This document shows, piece after piece, positions 35,213-47,400 of a stretch of DNA of 64,000 nt; position 1 is the first letter of the stretch; each line of letters opens with the position of its first letter. The position numbers and the translations under genes were made by a program. The notes beneath the pieces were generated by a model, which did no database searches, was not told the DNA's origin, and worked only from the letters and a program-made list of their open reading frames with translations. The stretch covers positions 7,540,179-7,604,178 of the forward strand of contig NC_136006.1 of assembly GCF_048128805.1 (NCBI RefSeq), in the 5' to 3' direction. This DNA comes from Centroberyx gerrardi. Taxonomy: Eukaryota; Chordata; Actinopteri; Beryciformes; Berycidae.

Positions 35213-35869
35213 AGAGCCTGCTGCTGCTTCCTTCCTTTTTTCTTTTTTTTTTGCCAATGGATGCTTCTCGAAACTTTTAAAGACTTCCCTAAATAGACGA
35301 CTAAGGAAAATAAAAATGAACAAACTGCATTAACCACAATATAATATAATAGAATAGAATAGAATAGAATAGGACTTTTAACACTCATACCTACTGTATG
35401 TTGAAACAAAATGTCAACACAACTTGTTCCCTGCTGTGCTTCCCATTCATCTTTCCTCTATTGATTATAGCCGTTATCAATCACTATATCTTCGAAAAGA
35501 GATTTTGCAATAGCCTATCGTTATCGTTAATCGTTTTCTTTAAATTTGGTATGGATTTCTTTGGTCCTTGGTAGATTAAGGTTGGGGTTAGATTAGTAAA
35601 TTTTTTAGGAGAAAATAAAGCCTCATTTGAGCCGGAAATGTGAATCCACGAGATTACACTTTGGCAAACAAAGTAGATGCTGTTTGTTTTGGTCTATTGC
35701 ACACTAAATAGCACCGCACAGGTCAAGCTAGCAAGCAGCAGAATATTTTGAACATCCGGTGATTTTTTCAAAATAAAAGTGAAATGTTAAACAAGTACTT
35801 GATACCTTTCAGCTGACTAATATAGGATAATTGTGTTAAATGATATTCATAACAATATAATATTCAAAT

Positions 35870-36759
35870 TACTAAAATAAATTAGATTACGTGTTTTCAA
35901 GATATTTGATACTCCCAATATCAACACAAAGAGCACATTAACTTATTCAGGACAACTTGAATTTTCTATAATATTCTATAATATAATATATTTTCATTTG
36001 TCAATACCTAATGAGGCTACCCTGGATAAGTGCTGTTAATAGTGGCTTTCCTGTTTTTGACAGAGACACCCTGTAGCAACCCTTACCAAAAATAAATATA
36101 GTGATCTAATAGGCTACTAGCCTATAGTACGAAGGACACAAAACTTAGAAATATCTTGCAGAAATAATACCATAGAGAAATCATCCATTAATACTATAGC
36201 AGATAAAAATAACATAGCATTTTTCAGTGTTCTTGTTGCGTTTTCAGCTTCGTTATCCATATTGAGGAAGGATCACGCAGAACATATCTTCTGATACAAT
36301 ACATTTATTCTTTCCTTCACAGCACTGGAAAAACATCAGCAGCCATGGCATGTGCTCAAACAACAGGAACAGGAAGAAAATGTGTCCGCCCAGAAAATGA
36401 GCAACGACAGTCACATGGAGTGCACGTCACCTAAACCAGGACGTATGGTTTACAATACAAGCGCACAAAAAAAAAACTTCTGGTCGTAAACCATATAATA
36501 TGGGAGCATATAATTCCAACAAATAAGATTATACAACTTAAAATGAATATAAATAATATAACAGATGAGAGCACATAACTTAACAGTTCTGAAAGAGAGA
36601 AAGTTCAGGGGCACTTTTTTAAATTTAGTGTAGGGTGAAGTAGCTATAAAGTTGTTTTCAGTGATCTGAAAACATCTGGGTGCGAGAAGTGAACAAGACA
36701 TGCCCTCCTTCCCTCAACGACTACCATCCAGCAGCTGAGTGCTTAACAACTAGCTGTTT
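35870..36759. other. No gene recognised
   Basis: AT-rich sequence with no convincing exon or terminal repeats. The ORFs here are short and without known motifs. Confidence 0.5.
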
Positions 36760-36770
36760 TATTTAATGTC

Positions 36771-36902
36771 AGTGAACCTGTAACCATTGATTATCTACCC
36801 TTGGGTCAGGAGCATTATACCAAATTAACCACACCTGTGTGGGTGCGGCGTCACCAGCAGCGCGCTATCTCTGCTGCACACCCACACACTCACTCTCTTT
36901 TT
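36771..36902 (+). repeat. DIRS left inverted terminal repeat
   Basis: AGTGAACCTGTAACCATTGA through GTCACCAGCAGCGCGCTAT to TCACTCTCTTTTT; reverse complement found at 41587-41720 with a few differences. Confidence 0.93.
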
Positions 36903-37341
36903 ATCCTCCTGGTCGGTAAGAGCATACTGAGAAGTCGTCACAAAATTGTTACTTTCACGGTTTAGCTGTTTTTTTCGGGCTGCTTTGGGCACCCCGGTGG
37001 TGTCCCGTGATTACGCTATGAGCGCGGATATTGAGCAATTATATTGTTTGTTATTACCTGTTTTGCTGCTGTGATTTATTTCTTAGAGGGAAAGAGACGG
37101 CGCTTGGGGTTAACTCAAGCGGGGATTCGCGCTAGTGAGTGAGAGAGAGGAGGTTCTCTTCTCTCTTCAACCGTGTGTGTGTGGGGGGGTACATATCGGG
37201 CTGTAGGTGTTTCCCCAGTTGCATTAATTTAAAGGGGGATTGCCTCATGTTTAATTTTGCCCTGCATGTAAAGGGGAAAAAAGACCCATACATATACGCA
37301 TATTTGCTGGTAATTTTGTTTTGCTAATTAACAGTTGGAGG

Positions 37342-38681
37342 ATGGCATCCCAGGAGGGTGATGCAAGAGACAGTGGTCCGGACGAGGTAATGCCGCCGGG
37401 CCAGGTTCAAGTTCCTCCTGATGCAGGTGTACCGGCAAAGGGGAGGAAGTGCTCCAGGAAGAGGAAGTGGGCAGAATCCGTCCCAGTCCACGGGTGGACC
37501 TCATGCAGAGGCAGTTGGAGGAAATGCGCAAGACCATAGAAAATATGGCTGCAAGTCAGCACCAATTGCTTGCGCTGCAGAGTGGGTGGGGTCAGGGTCC
37601 CCATCCTGACGCCCTGTCCCTTACAGCCTCAGATAAACTGGATAAGAGCGATGGCTTTGACCACGGCTCCTCTGAGGGTAAGGATGATTTTGATGGAATG
37701 GATGATGCCGATGCCAATTCCTGGGTAGGTAAGACCTCCTCCTTGGGGGCTGGTGAGTTGTCAGTCGAGACTTTGGTCTCGTGTGCTGCAGTAGCTGCTG
37801 GTGTTCCCCCTCCACCATCCCCTCCTAGGGCTTCTGCGCTGGACCGAGACCCGCGGGGCTGAGACAGCCTCCATTGCCGGTGTTTCCGGATTTTGTCAAG
37901 CATCTGCAGATGTCTTGGGCAAAACCTAGGGAGGTGAAACCACTCGGCGCTCGCCATTCTCGGTGGGGCTGCAGAGCATGGTTTGGACAGAACCACAAGG
38001 GATGGCTCAACCTTTGCAATGTTGGCTGGGGCCACAGCCTCTGGCAGTAGGGATGCTCGTCACCCTAATAAGAGGTGCCGTGCCACCGACGGGTTGGTGG
38101 TGAAGGCTTTTCAGTCAACAGCCATGGCCTCTAGGCTGGCTAATACTAATGCTCTCCTCTTGGTGTACTTGGAGGGTCTGATAAGAGACTTGGAGTCCAA
38201 AGACCCAGCGGACCTTATGTCAGAGATGGCAAAGGTCATTGATGTGGTGATACAGGGTGCGAGTGCTCAGGCTAGGGTCTTGGGCAATACTCTAGCCCAG
38301 CTGACCCTAGCTCGGAGACACGTCTGGATGAGCCAGTCTGGTCTGGCAGAAGCGGACCAGGCTGCTGTGTTGAAGGTTGGTGTAACCCCCGGTGAGGTGT
38401 TTGGGCCTGCAGCAGAGGCCATGTTGGATGAGGCCCAGAAGGTTAGGGTGAGGATGCAGTCTATCTATCAACTGGCACAGTCCAGACCCCCGTCTCGGGG
38501 ATCCCAGGGGAGGCGTGCTGGCCTGCAGCGGTCTAGCTTTGCAGACCAGGGCCCTTCCCCGGGTTCTGGCAATTTCAGGCAGAGCTTTGTGCCATGGCAG
38601 GGGCAGGGCCGTCAGCGCCCCCGCCCGCGCTTTAGAGAGCAAACCACCCGTTCATCCTCCAGGCCGCAGCAGCATACCTGA
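37342..38681 (+). pseudogene. DIRS gag-like ORF, frameshifted
   Basis: It starts near MASQEGDARDSG (37342), shifts frame near 37450 into a coiled-coil-like stretch (LMQRQLEEMRKTIENMAASQ) and an acidic segment, stops at 37862, and resumes in another frame up to 38681 with LLLVYLEGLIRDLESKD, ARRHVWMSQSGLAEADQAAV and a basic, Gln/Arg-rich tail. This tail and the 'LARRHVWMS' block resemble the C-terminal half of DIRS gag proteins. At least two frame changes; not functional as one protein. Confidence 0.75.
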
Positions 38682-38886
38682 CGGTGCGCGGCCTCTGGCA
38701 TCGGCTTTTTCTGCTTCTCACCTCTCTGCCTGGCATCAGTGCACTTCATGCCCATGGGTGATCAGCACCCTGGAGTGTGGATACCGCTTGCAGTTTGCAA
38801 CCAGGCCCCCTCGTTTTCGAGGCGTTCTGGAGACCAAGGTGAGGGACAAATCTCATTCTGCTGTTTTGGCCAGCGAGATTTCTGAG

Positions 38887-40603
38887 AAAAGGTGCAATAA
38901 GGCCCCTGTCCCAAGGGGAGATGGGGCAGGGGTTTTATTCAGGTTATTTTCTGGTGCCGAAACGGGATGGGGGGTTCCGCCCCATCCTAAATTTAAAGCG
39001 GCTAAACAAGTACCTCAAGGTACTTCCCTTTCGGATGCTCAGGTTGAAAGCACTCTTTCAGTCCATCAGGACAGGCGGCTGGTTCACAGCAGTGGACCTT
39101 CGCGACGCATACTTCCACATCCCTATTTGTCCAGATCACAGGCAGTTCCTCAGGTTCACTTTTCAAGGAAGAGCCTTCGAGTACACAGTCCTTCCATTTG
39201 GCCTGTCTCTGTCTCCACACACCTTCACAAAGTGTATGGATGCAGCACTGGTCCCCCTGTGTCAGGCAGGCATAGGGGTCTGCAACTACCTGGACGATTG
39301 GCTGGTTTGTGCTCAGTCAGAGAGCCAGGCTCGAGCTCACACAGAGGCTGTGCTGGCTCATCTCCTCTCCCTTGGGTTGCATCTGAACCCAGAGAAGAGC
39401 CACCTCAACCCAACAAGAAGGATCAGGTATCTGGGGCTTATGCTGGACTCTGTGGCAATGAGGGCGTGTCTGACGCAGGAGAGGAGGAGAGCAATTATGG
39501 AGTGCATTGCCGGCTGTGTTTCTGGCAGGCCGGCGTCAGTGGCAAGGTGCCAGAGGATGTTGGGCCTCTTTGCGGCGGCCGCCTAGGTCATGCCTTTGGG
39601 CCTGTTGCACACCCGCCCCCTTCAGCGGTGGTTCATACGTCAGAAGGTGTGTCCAAGGAAGGACAAATCCAAGTTGCTGGTTTTGCCTCAGAAGGGCCAA
39701 GGGGTCCTCAGGTGGTGGAGCCGGTCCTTGGCTGTCGAAGAAGGGGTTCCCCTGGGCCAGGGCTCCTCCAGGGTGACCATAACCACCGACGCTTCCCTCT
39801 CGGGCTGGGGCGCAGTCTGGGAAGGGAGGTCCATTTGGGGGCACTGGGGTGCTGCGCAGCAGGGGTGGCATGTGAACCTCCTCGAAATGGAGGCAGTCAG
39901 CCTGGCTTTGAGGCACTTCCTCCCAGCTATTTTGGGACGGCAGGTGTTGGTGAGGACCGACAGCACTGCAGTGGTGTCTTACATAAATCAGCAGGGTGGG
40001 GTGAGGTCCCCGTCCCTGCATGCAAGAGCACAGCAGCTCCTTTTGTGGGCACAGGCCCATGGTGTCTCCCTGAGGGCTTTTCATTTCCCGGGGTCTCAGA
40101 ATGTAGCAGCAGACCTCTTGTCACGGGGTGGTCCCCACCCAGGCGAGTGGCGCTTGCACCCACAGATTGTGGAGAGAATTTGGGGCTGCTTCGGGAGAGC
40201 AGGGGTGGACCTTTTTTCCGCAGAGGACAACACTCATTGCCCCTTGTGGTTTTCGATTCAGGGCCCACCAGGGCCACTGGGGACAGATGCCCTGAGTCTT
40301 CCATGGCCACGAGACAGGCTATATGCCTTCCCCCCGCTTCCTCTCCTGCCAGCCTTGCTAACAAGGATCAGGCTGCTGGGAGCCCAGGTGCTGGGAGCCC
40401 AGGTGCTCTTAGTGGCCCTGAACTGGCCAAAGAGACCATGGATGGCAGGGATCATGGAACTGCTGGAGGGCAGCCCATGGCCTCTCCCAGTCAGGCCGGA
40501 CATGTTGTCACAGGTGCGAGGGAAGATTTGGTACCCGAAGCCCCAGGTTCTGAGCCTTCATGTGTGGCCCTTGAACGGCAGCGTTTGCAGGGGCTCGGCT
40601 TAG
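38887..40603 (+). pseudogene. DIRS reverse transcriptase-RNase H, one in-frame stop
   Basis: RT motifs: GFYSGYFLVPKRDGGFRPIL, FTAVDLRDAYFHIPI, FEYTVLPFGLSLSPHTFTK, and the catalytic CNYLDDWLV (YLDD). RNase H follows: TITTDASLSGWGAVW, LLEMEAVSLALRHF, VRTDSTAVVSYINQQGG, and NVAADLLSRGG, so the acidic residues D, E, D, D are present. A TAG at 39584-39586 separates the two halves in the same frame. A one-base excess in an A run near 38885 breaks the link to the upstream part. The enzyme copies element RNA into DNA; this copy is dead unless the stop is read through. Confidence 0.93.
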
Positions 40604-41345
40604 GCAGGGACGTAATAGACACTCTGCAAGCCTCCCGGGCTCTCTCCACCAGACTGCAGTATAGCAGCAAATGGAGAGTGTTCAGGGATTGGTGTGCTTC
40701 TACAGGGGAAAGCCCCACGACTTGTGACATCTCTGTGATCCTGTCTTTTCTTCAGCACCATGGGGCGGGCAGAATCCACACTTAGGGGCTACCTGGCCGC
40801 TATCTCTACAGGTCATGATAGGTGTGAAGGGGTGTCCCCTGGGGCTCACCCTTTGGCATCACGGTTTTTGAAGGGGGTGAGGAGAAGCAGACCGTCTCGG
40901 CAGCGTCTTCTCCCCTCCTGGGACCTTCAGGTGGTGCTCAGGGCTCTTTGTCTGCCTCCTTTCGAGCCTTTATCGGGCCTTGATCTTCGGCTTCTCTCTT
41001 TGAAAACAACCTTCCTTCTGGCTATTGTTTCGGCCAAGCGGGTGAGTGAGTTGAGTGCTCTGTCTGTGGATGGGGCTTTTCTCAGGTTTGGGGAAGGAGA
41101 TGGGTCGGTCTATCTCCTTCCAAACCCAGCTTTTCTGCCTAAGGTTCTGACAAGGAGATTTGTTTCTAAACCCCTGGTCCCTGGTGCTGAACGCATTTCA
41201 TCGTCCCCCACACCCTTCTGCAGAGGCAGAGAGGCTTCACAAGTTGTGCCCGGTGAGGGCCCTTAGGCCCTACTCAACTAGGGGGGTGTCCACTTTGTGG
41301 GCCCTGTTAAGGGGGGCGTGTTTTTCTGTTATTGTTGCTGAAGAC
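40590..41345 (+). pseudogene. DIRS tyrosine recombinase, frameshifted and internally deleted
   Basis: The N-terminal core-binding part (STRLQYSSKWRVFRDWCAST) ends in one frame at 40785; the catalytic part resumes from about 40765 in another with STLRGYLAAIS and AKRVSELSALSVD, which carries the first catalytic Arg. A third frame continues with LHKLCPVRALRPYSTRGVST. In related elements a long segment separates LCPVRALR from the HSTRG box; here they are fused, so a segment is missing, and the His of the box is Tyr. The catalytic Tyr end is also not seen. This enzyme would insert circular DNA without target duplication. Confidence 0.85.
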
Positions 41346-41448
41346 TGAGTGTCATTCACTTCTTAATCCATTCATTCTGCAGATGGTTCTGTTGGCCTGT
41401 TAGTGTTCGCCACTTCACTCTCCTCATGACTAATTTGGTATACGGTAG

Positions 41449-41530
41449 TCAATGGTTACAGGTTCACTGTCATGAAATAGAACGTTTACGTATGTAAACA
41501 CGGTTTTATGAATGAAGTGAACCTGGAACC
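41449..41530. repeat. DIRS internal complementary region
   Basis: TCAATGGTTACAGGTTCACTG complements 36771-36790 in the left end; GAACGTTTACGTATGTAAAC and GAAGTGAACCTGGAACCAT complement 41700-41753 at the right end. The junction near 41480 marks where the two element ends would meet in a circle. Confidence 0.9.
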
Positions 41531-41586
41531 ATTCATTGTCACTTGGCAGTGGAAGGTGGGCTCTGGGCTCTCCCTTCTGAGTCAGC

Positions 41587-41753
41587 TAAAAAGAAAGTGA
41601 GTGTGTGGATATGAGAGATATAGCGCGCTGCTGGTGACGCCGCACTCACACAGGTGTGGTTAATTTGGTATAATGCTCCTGACCCAAGGGTAGATAATCA
41701 ATGGTTCCAGGTTCACTTCATTCATAAAACCGTGTTTACATACGTAAACGTTC
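41587..41753 (-). repeat. DIRS right inverted terminal repeat with extension
   Basis: 41587-41720 is the inverse of the left ITR; the last 33 bp (TTCATTCATAAAACCGTGTT onward) are not in the left ITR and pair only with the internal complementary region. Confidence 0.9.
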
Positions 41754-41802
41754 GATCCAGTGGAGAGCAGTGGAGAGCCCCGGTGGTAGGCTACCGATGG
41801 TC

Positions 41803-41988
41803 TACGCTTCTTGCCTGTGCGGCGAGCTGGAAAACGTGCTTGTTGCTGCCCCCTCTGGCCCCCAAACAACAGGTTAGCTCTGGTGAATGTGTGTGTAAAC
41901 AGGATGCAACAGGTGTTTTTTTTCCAGCGGCCAGAGGGGGCAGCAAAGGACGTTTTCCAGCTCGCCGCACAGGCAAGAAGCGAGCGTA
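41803..41988. mobile_element. Small foldback MITE-like element
   Basis: Arms of about 58 bp: TACGCTTCTTGCCTGTGCGG through CTGCCCCCTCTGGCC on the left, GGCCAGAGGGGGCAGCAAAG through GGCAAGAAGCGAGCGTA on the right, with a loop of about 65 bp. It begins about 50 bp from the DIRS right end. Confidence 0.85.
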
Positions 41989-41989
41989 G

Positions 41990-43670
41990 CAGCCATTTCT
42001 AAGACATGCATACAAAAACAACCAGGACAAGCCACACAAAGGTGAGATTTTATACTTTATTGCAAATACTTTCACACAATATGATCCACCGTCCTAACAG
42101 ATAAGGGTTCAATGAATCCAGAAAGCTTGTCAGATTGGCAAATTCGATTTGTAAACCTTGGCCGGTACGCCGGAAATTTTCTGTTCCATCTACATGCTAG
42201 GTTTTTAACGCAGGGACCTGGGACTGACACCCCACGCAGTGTTGTGTCAGTCCCAACAGGGCTAGCATGATGTTAGCTGTGTTTTTTCCCCCCCAATTGT
42301 TATTTACAAATACGAAAACCAGCTATCTAGAAAAAAAGCCATGTAGCCTCAATCTCAAAAGTTTTGAATGCAAAGTGTAAAAGCACAATACGTCTTTGCA
42401 AATAAATTTGCATTTTAAATCGAAGTGCCTGTTGTTAACTCACCTAACCAACTCGCATCCCCTGTCGAACTTGAAGTGCCTGATCTCACTGGTGGCGCAT
42501 GCGTTGGAGGCCGAAGGGATTACTTGTAGTGTTGATGCGCAAGGAAAAATTGTTCCTATAAAGGCAACTCAAGAAAATGCTGGAATAACACAAAAACTAC
42601 ATATCAAGTAAAATCAAGTTTTATTAAGTACGGATTGATGCTGTAACGTCAGCTCCGTTTATGTTGGGCAACTCGGGCGACTTTCCGACTGGGAACTCCG
42701 TAGCATGAGATGAAGACAGCAGTGTCACTGTAGCCTATACTACCCCCCCCCCCCAGTTTTGTGAATTTCATTTGAGTCTACAAGCACAGCAAACATGACT
42801 TACTGACCAACCTCAAAAGCTTTGTCATGATGACTGACATCTGTCAAACTCTGCCACCATTTTCTTCACAGCAGAACTGGTGCGGTGGAAAGAGTCCTGG
42901 TTTTGCTCTTTCTGAAGATGTTTCACCATTTATCACCGACCCACCCTAAAATGGTTTAGCCTATATGGATTTTTAACAAGCTAACCTAAAGTAACTTCCA
43001 AGCAGGACAGTCTCCAGGAGTAACGTCTTTTTGCCCCAGGTGCCGCCATAGAATTCGATTAAAACTCAGCAAAATCGCCCGCACTTCTTGACTGCGGAGT
43101 GATATGATAAGATGTGAAACAAAGTCGTAAATTAAATAATATATTAGTGACCTGGGCAGACCACAAAACCATGGTTGGAAAAATAAAAAAAATAAAAAAT
43201 AAAAACATGGTTGAGCAGAAACAGATTGCTAGCCGACTGACATTACATAGCTCTGGTCTGGCTGGGCAAGCAACCACGCGCAGATTGGAGTAGGCAACGT
43301 TTCTATGGTAACAGCAGCGTCCCCTAATTATCACAGATAGCTGTAAGCTAATGAGCTAATTCAGTGCAGGCAGTATTCATTAGCTATGTCTGTTTGAAAT
43401 GAAATGCATATTTTTTCCATTTTTCCTCAGGCTGAAGCGCAAGAATCTTCTTTAAAGAAAACATTTTCCCCACACTATTGGCAAGAAATATAACTAACTA
43501 ATTTCCTGAATAAACTTTAAAATGTTAAGCATATTCCTTTTGTTTATACTTTTACTTTACTTTAAATCGTTCCACATTAAATAGTTTAGTTTTACTCACT
43601 GTCTGAAGGTTCATAGCATATTTACATAACTGAATCAAGACAACACTGAAGACCTATGTAAAACAGTGCA
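41990..43670. other. No gene recognised
   Basis: Intergenic sequence downstream of tfcp2l1. A hairpin at 42220-42254 has perfect 11-bp arms (GGGACTGACAC / GTGTCAGTCCC). A C run lies at 42744-42754. No exon-like block was found. Confidence 0.5.
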
Positions 43671-43676
43671 AAATAC

Positions 43677-43682
43677 TTTATT
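43677..43682 (-). terminator. tfcp2l1: Candidate poly(A) signal of tfcp2l1
   Basis: AATAAA on the minus strand, about 810 bp below the stop codon. A reasonable 3' end, but other AATAAA-like words exist nearby. Confidence 0.4.
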
Positions 43683-44488
43683 TTGAGTGAAATACACTCA
43701 TCATTACAGTCATGGCAGTCAAAAAAAAAAAGATTTCCATTTATCATGAATCTAAACAGACACAGCAGGCAATACTTTCTCTGAAGGAGTTAAAAGCTTA
43801 AACATATACAGTAGGTGCTTAAACATTTAACTCTTAAAATATAACATTACACAGTATCAAGCAAATAGTATTCATACTGTAGCATGTGCAGCAAAAATCA
43901 TTTTTAAGGTCTATTCTAGACTATCACAGCAATTGATGTGTGGGACAAATGTGAACTGGGACAGACCGACTGGGACAGACCGACATTAAACCAACACAAT
44001 ACAGGATTTGTTCATTTGTCTTTTCTATTTGTCTGTACGATGATGTGTGACAATTTACTTTTAACTTGCAAGTTGGCCCGATGACTATAATCAGAAATAC
44101 ATAAATCACTCCTAGGTCTACTATAACTGTATATACACCTTTTTCATTTTTTTTTTCATTACTGGTAATCCATAATTTGCCTCTATAGATCTCTGAGCCA
44201 GAAATGTGCATGTGGAGGAGCAATGCAGTACATTAGAAGCACTGTTTACAACTAATTACAAAGCATATCAGACATGAATCAATAACTTAACAAAAATACA
44301 AATGAAACGGAAATAAACAAACCAAAAACTTAACAGTAAACTAAAAGCTCAAGAGCATTTTACTGTACTGTAAGTCTTGGGAAATGACACCTATTGCAGT
44401 GTAGGGAGACTTATAAACAATCTATACAATTCCACTAATGCTGTAGAGCTTGAATCCGCCAGATGTTGAAACTCTGAGTACCTGCTGG

Positions 44489-47400
44489 TCATTTCAACAC
44501 AACGTGGTAGCCATCAGTGTTTTCGTCTGGGAAATAGAAAAGACAGAAAACAATACCATAAAAGATCTTTCCAAAATACCAACAATCAAGGTAGATAGGA
44601 TGGATGGATGGACAGATGGATGGATGGATGACATAAATGGATCCAAAACATGAAACTGTGAGTTGTGAAGTGAAATGCTGATTATAAAAAGCATTACCCC
44701 TCATAGTGCTGATAATGAAGCTTGTTTCTTCCCTGAAGTTCTGCACCATCTGGAATGAATGAATAAATGATGGAATTAATGAACAGAGTTGATTACCATT
44801 TCTAAAATGCTATATATAAAAATCTTTACCTGGAGTTCATCATTGAATACCTCTAAACTACGTACCACACCTCTCTACCCCACTACCCTTTAAAAGGTAT
44901 CATAATTTATTTTTATTTTATGCTATATATCATTTTGTAAGAGCAAGTGTCACTGTTTTGTCTAAATGGCAGATATCTCATTTTGGAACAAAACTCTACA
45001 CCTTGTCTTTATCACCTTTGGTTGGTGTGATGATGGCAATGATCACTGACACAGGGCAAAATGGATAAGAAGCCTCATCTGTGAACCTGATTTGTGGCGT
45101 TAAGAGGATTTTATTTGGACAACTAGAGAGGTCACCTGGTGCCGGGCAAGCTCAGTCCATCACCATGGAGTATCTGAAAGGATCACAAGTATTTGCACCC
45201 AAGTCTGGTCCAGTTTGTTAGGGGTGTTTGTGATTTATTTACACTAACGTAACGTAACAATCTGAAACCCCCAGAAACGATAGTGGTCAGCTCTAGAGAA
45301 CTGGTTTCTGTGTGTAGTTTGCACATTCCTCTGTTCCCTTAAAGCTCGGCTGGTTAATGAGCAATTTTCTATGCCATTGCTTTTTATGGAGGGTCATTAG
45401 TGTACGTAGCTGGACAGATATAGCTGGTCTGGCCCTTGCCGAGACACGGGGGAACAAATAAAACCTGGTCTCTGTATCTCTGTCGGAGATGGCCGGTCAA
45501 CTCCACGACCCTGTTCGCCCTGCCTGCTGCCATGGAAACCCGCCTATCCTCATTACTTTCTCTTGACCTCCATTTTGAGCTTTATTAGATACTTCACCTC
45601 TACTCAAGAGAATCACAGTGAGTGTCTGAGAATGTTATGGTACACAAAATACCACTCATTTACAAACGTTTCTAAGATTTGAAGAGTAGCTGGACGTTTG
45701 AAGCGACGTGTAGCTATACCTCGTCGGAGACCAGGACGTGGATCCCGGTGGGTCCTTGTCTGTAGATGTGGGTGATCTGCTGTGGAGTGACGCTGTACAG
45801 CATGGCGATCTTCTCAGACAGGTCCAGCAGCGTCAGCTCCTCCAGGTACAGAGCGTGGTAGACTGCAGGGAAGACAGGGAGAGAGGCTTAGGAGAGAAAC
45901 CCTGCATGATCTTAGCCTGGGCTGAAAATCAGAGGGCGTATATGTATGGATCTCACTGTAAGACTGATGTAAACTTCTCCATAACTAAGTCGGAGAAAAT
46001 GTTATTCCCTCCTGGTTTGTTAATGTTGTTTTTCCAGGTCAGAAAAGTTCTAAAGGGGCGGACAGTCTTGTCTACAGTAGCCTAAATGTGTGAAACAAGT
46101 TGGAAAATACATTCTGGTATTTTCCTGTACAGTGGCCCATTTAGAAAATTCCCCGATATTCCATGACTCAAATGTGGGCATTGGGATTGGGAGGACTGGG
46201 ACATACTGATTTGACATAAATCCAACATAAGCGTTGGCCTGATGATTATGGTGAGAATTAAACAAATCATTTGCATTGCTTCATCCAATTATTTGTGCAC
46301 CTACCATCTCCACCCCCCGGCTTGATGGGAGGCTGATTTCTGCTCTGCTGCTGACACACATAGATGGTGAGACGTGCCTGAATACACCTGGAAAATGAGA
46401 AAAGAGAATGTAATACTAGTACTTTACTTATATATTGTAGTATATATGTTCAGGGACTCAGTGAGGCTTTATTTTAGCCTCATGTTGCCTGCTTGAACGC
46501 TGAACACTGAACGCTATAGCAAGTAATGCAAGGTATTGAGGAGGTATCCCCCTTACTGTGTTTTTCTGTTAACTCCAAACTCACTTCAAATAAAACATTG
46601 CATCAAATGTCCCAGTTTACTGAAAAGGGGAAATGAAACAAGCGTTTAGGCAAGGCTGACGGGCAACATTGCAAGTTCATCATTGCCTCAGCATCATTGC
46701 ATTAGCAACCCAAGGAACTTCTCGCCGCCAGGATTCATTGTTCATCACAGTTTTAGGAAGCCTACAGCAGTCTATTTTAACTTCTGTATCTCACCTTCCC
46801 TTGATGGTGTTGAAGAGGCGTATGCCATCTGCCGGGCCGCAGATCTGGATCAGATCCTCCCTGCTCATCCTCAGCAGATCAGCACCTGCAAAATTCGAAG
46901 AAAATCTAATTTTCCACATCGGGTCTGATCTGTTTTCTGCGCTGTTCTACCTTTTCCTCTGATCTGATGATGGGGGAGACAAACACAGCTTTAGAGAGAA
47001 TCTCCTCCTTAGCTTACTCCCTGCCAAAGGCCTTTAGCTTTACAGAGAGGCTTGGGCCAAAAATATCCATTCAATTCCTCATAATGTTTTTTCTGTGACT
47101 GACTCATCTTGAACTGAACTTTCTGCTCATTCTGACTTGTGCACTCCTTGATGTGTTCCACAAATCATCGTGGCTTTCTGTGAAGATATGTTCTGTCAAA
47201 TCTTAAGTTGTGCGTTTTACCCATGTTACCTGAGAAGCAGGAGAAGAGCCTTGAGAAAGGCGAGAACCTGTGGCGGTGCAGCCACTGCTGAGTGTCCTGC
47301 GGCGAGGACGATGGCAGAAGGTGCTACATGTCAAAAAGAAGAAGAGCCCTTGAAATGAGTATAGCAGCAGAGCATCCACTGTCTCCAAATAATGGCCTAA

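Larger units (their letters stand above)
24751..35870. repeat. Segmental duplication, copy 2 (samd9l unit)
   Basis: Aligns with copy 1 from CAGCCAGACAAGAATAACTC to GATAATTGTGTTAAATGATA near 35827. About 11.1 kb. Unlike copy 1 it contains a hAT-like MITE (31179-32038) and an internal duplication of the exon-1 region (about 32580-33560), and lacks the TTAA MITE and LINE piece of copy 1. Confidence 0.9.
36760..41753 (+). mobile_element. DIRS-type retrotransposon, about 5 kb
   Basis: A structurally near-complete element: left ITR 36771-36902 is inverted relative to right ITR 41587-41720; the right side extends about 33 bp further; and an internal complementary region (41449-41530) is complementary first to the left outer end and then to the right outer end. 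This layout, with no target site duplication and with gag, RT/RNase H and a tyrosine recombinase inside, defines DIRS1-like elements, which integrate through a circular intermediate. All three coding regions are disrupted. Confidence 0.93.

Noticed and set aside
37328..38035. Minus-strand ORFs over the DIRS gag region
   Set aside because: Shadows of the plus-strand gag remnant.
38515..40785. 756-codon ORF over the DIRS element
   Set aside because: Only its last 60 residues match the recombinase; the rest is an out-of-frame shadow of the RT-RNase H frame, open because the DNA is GC-rich.
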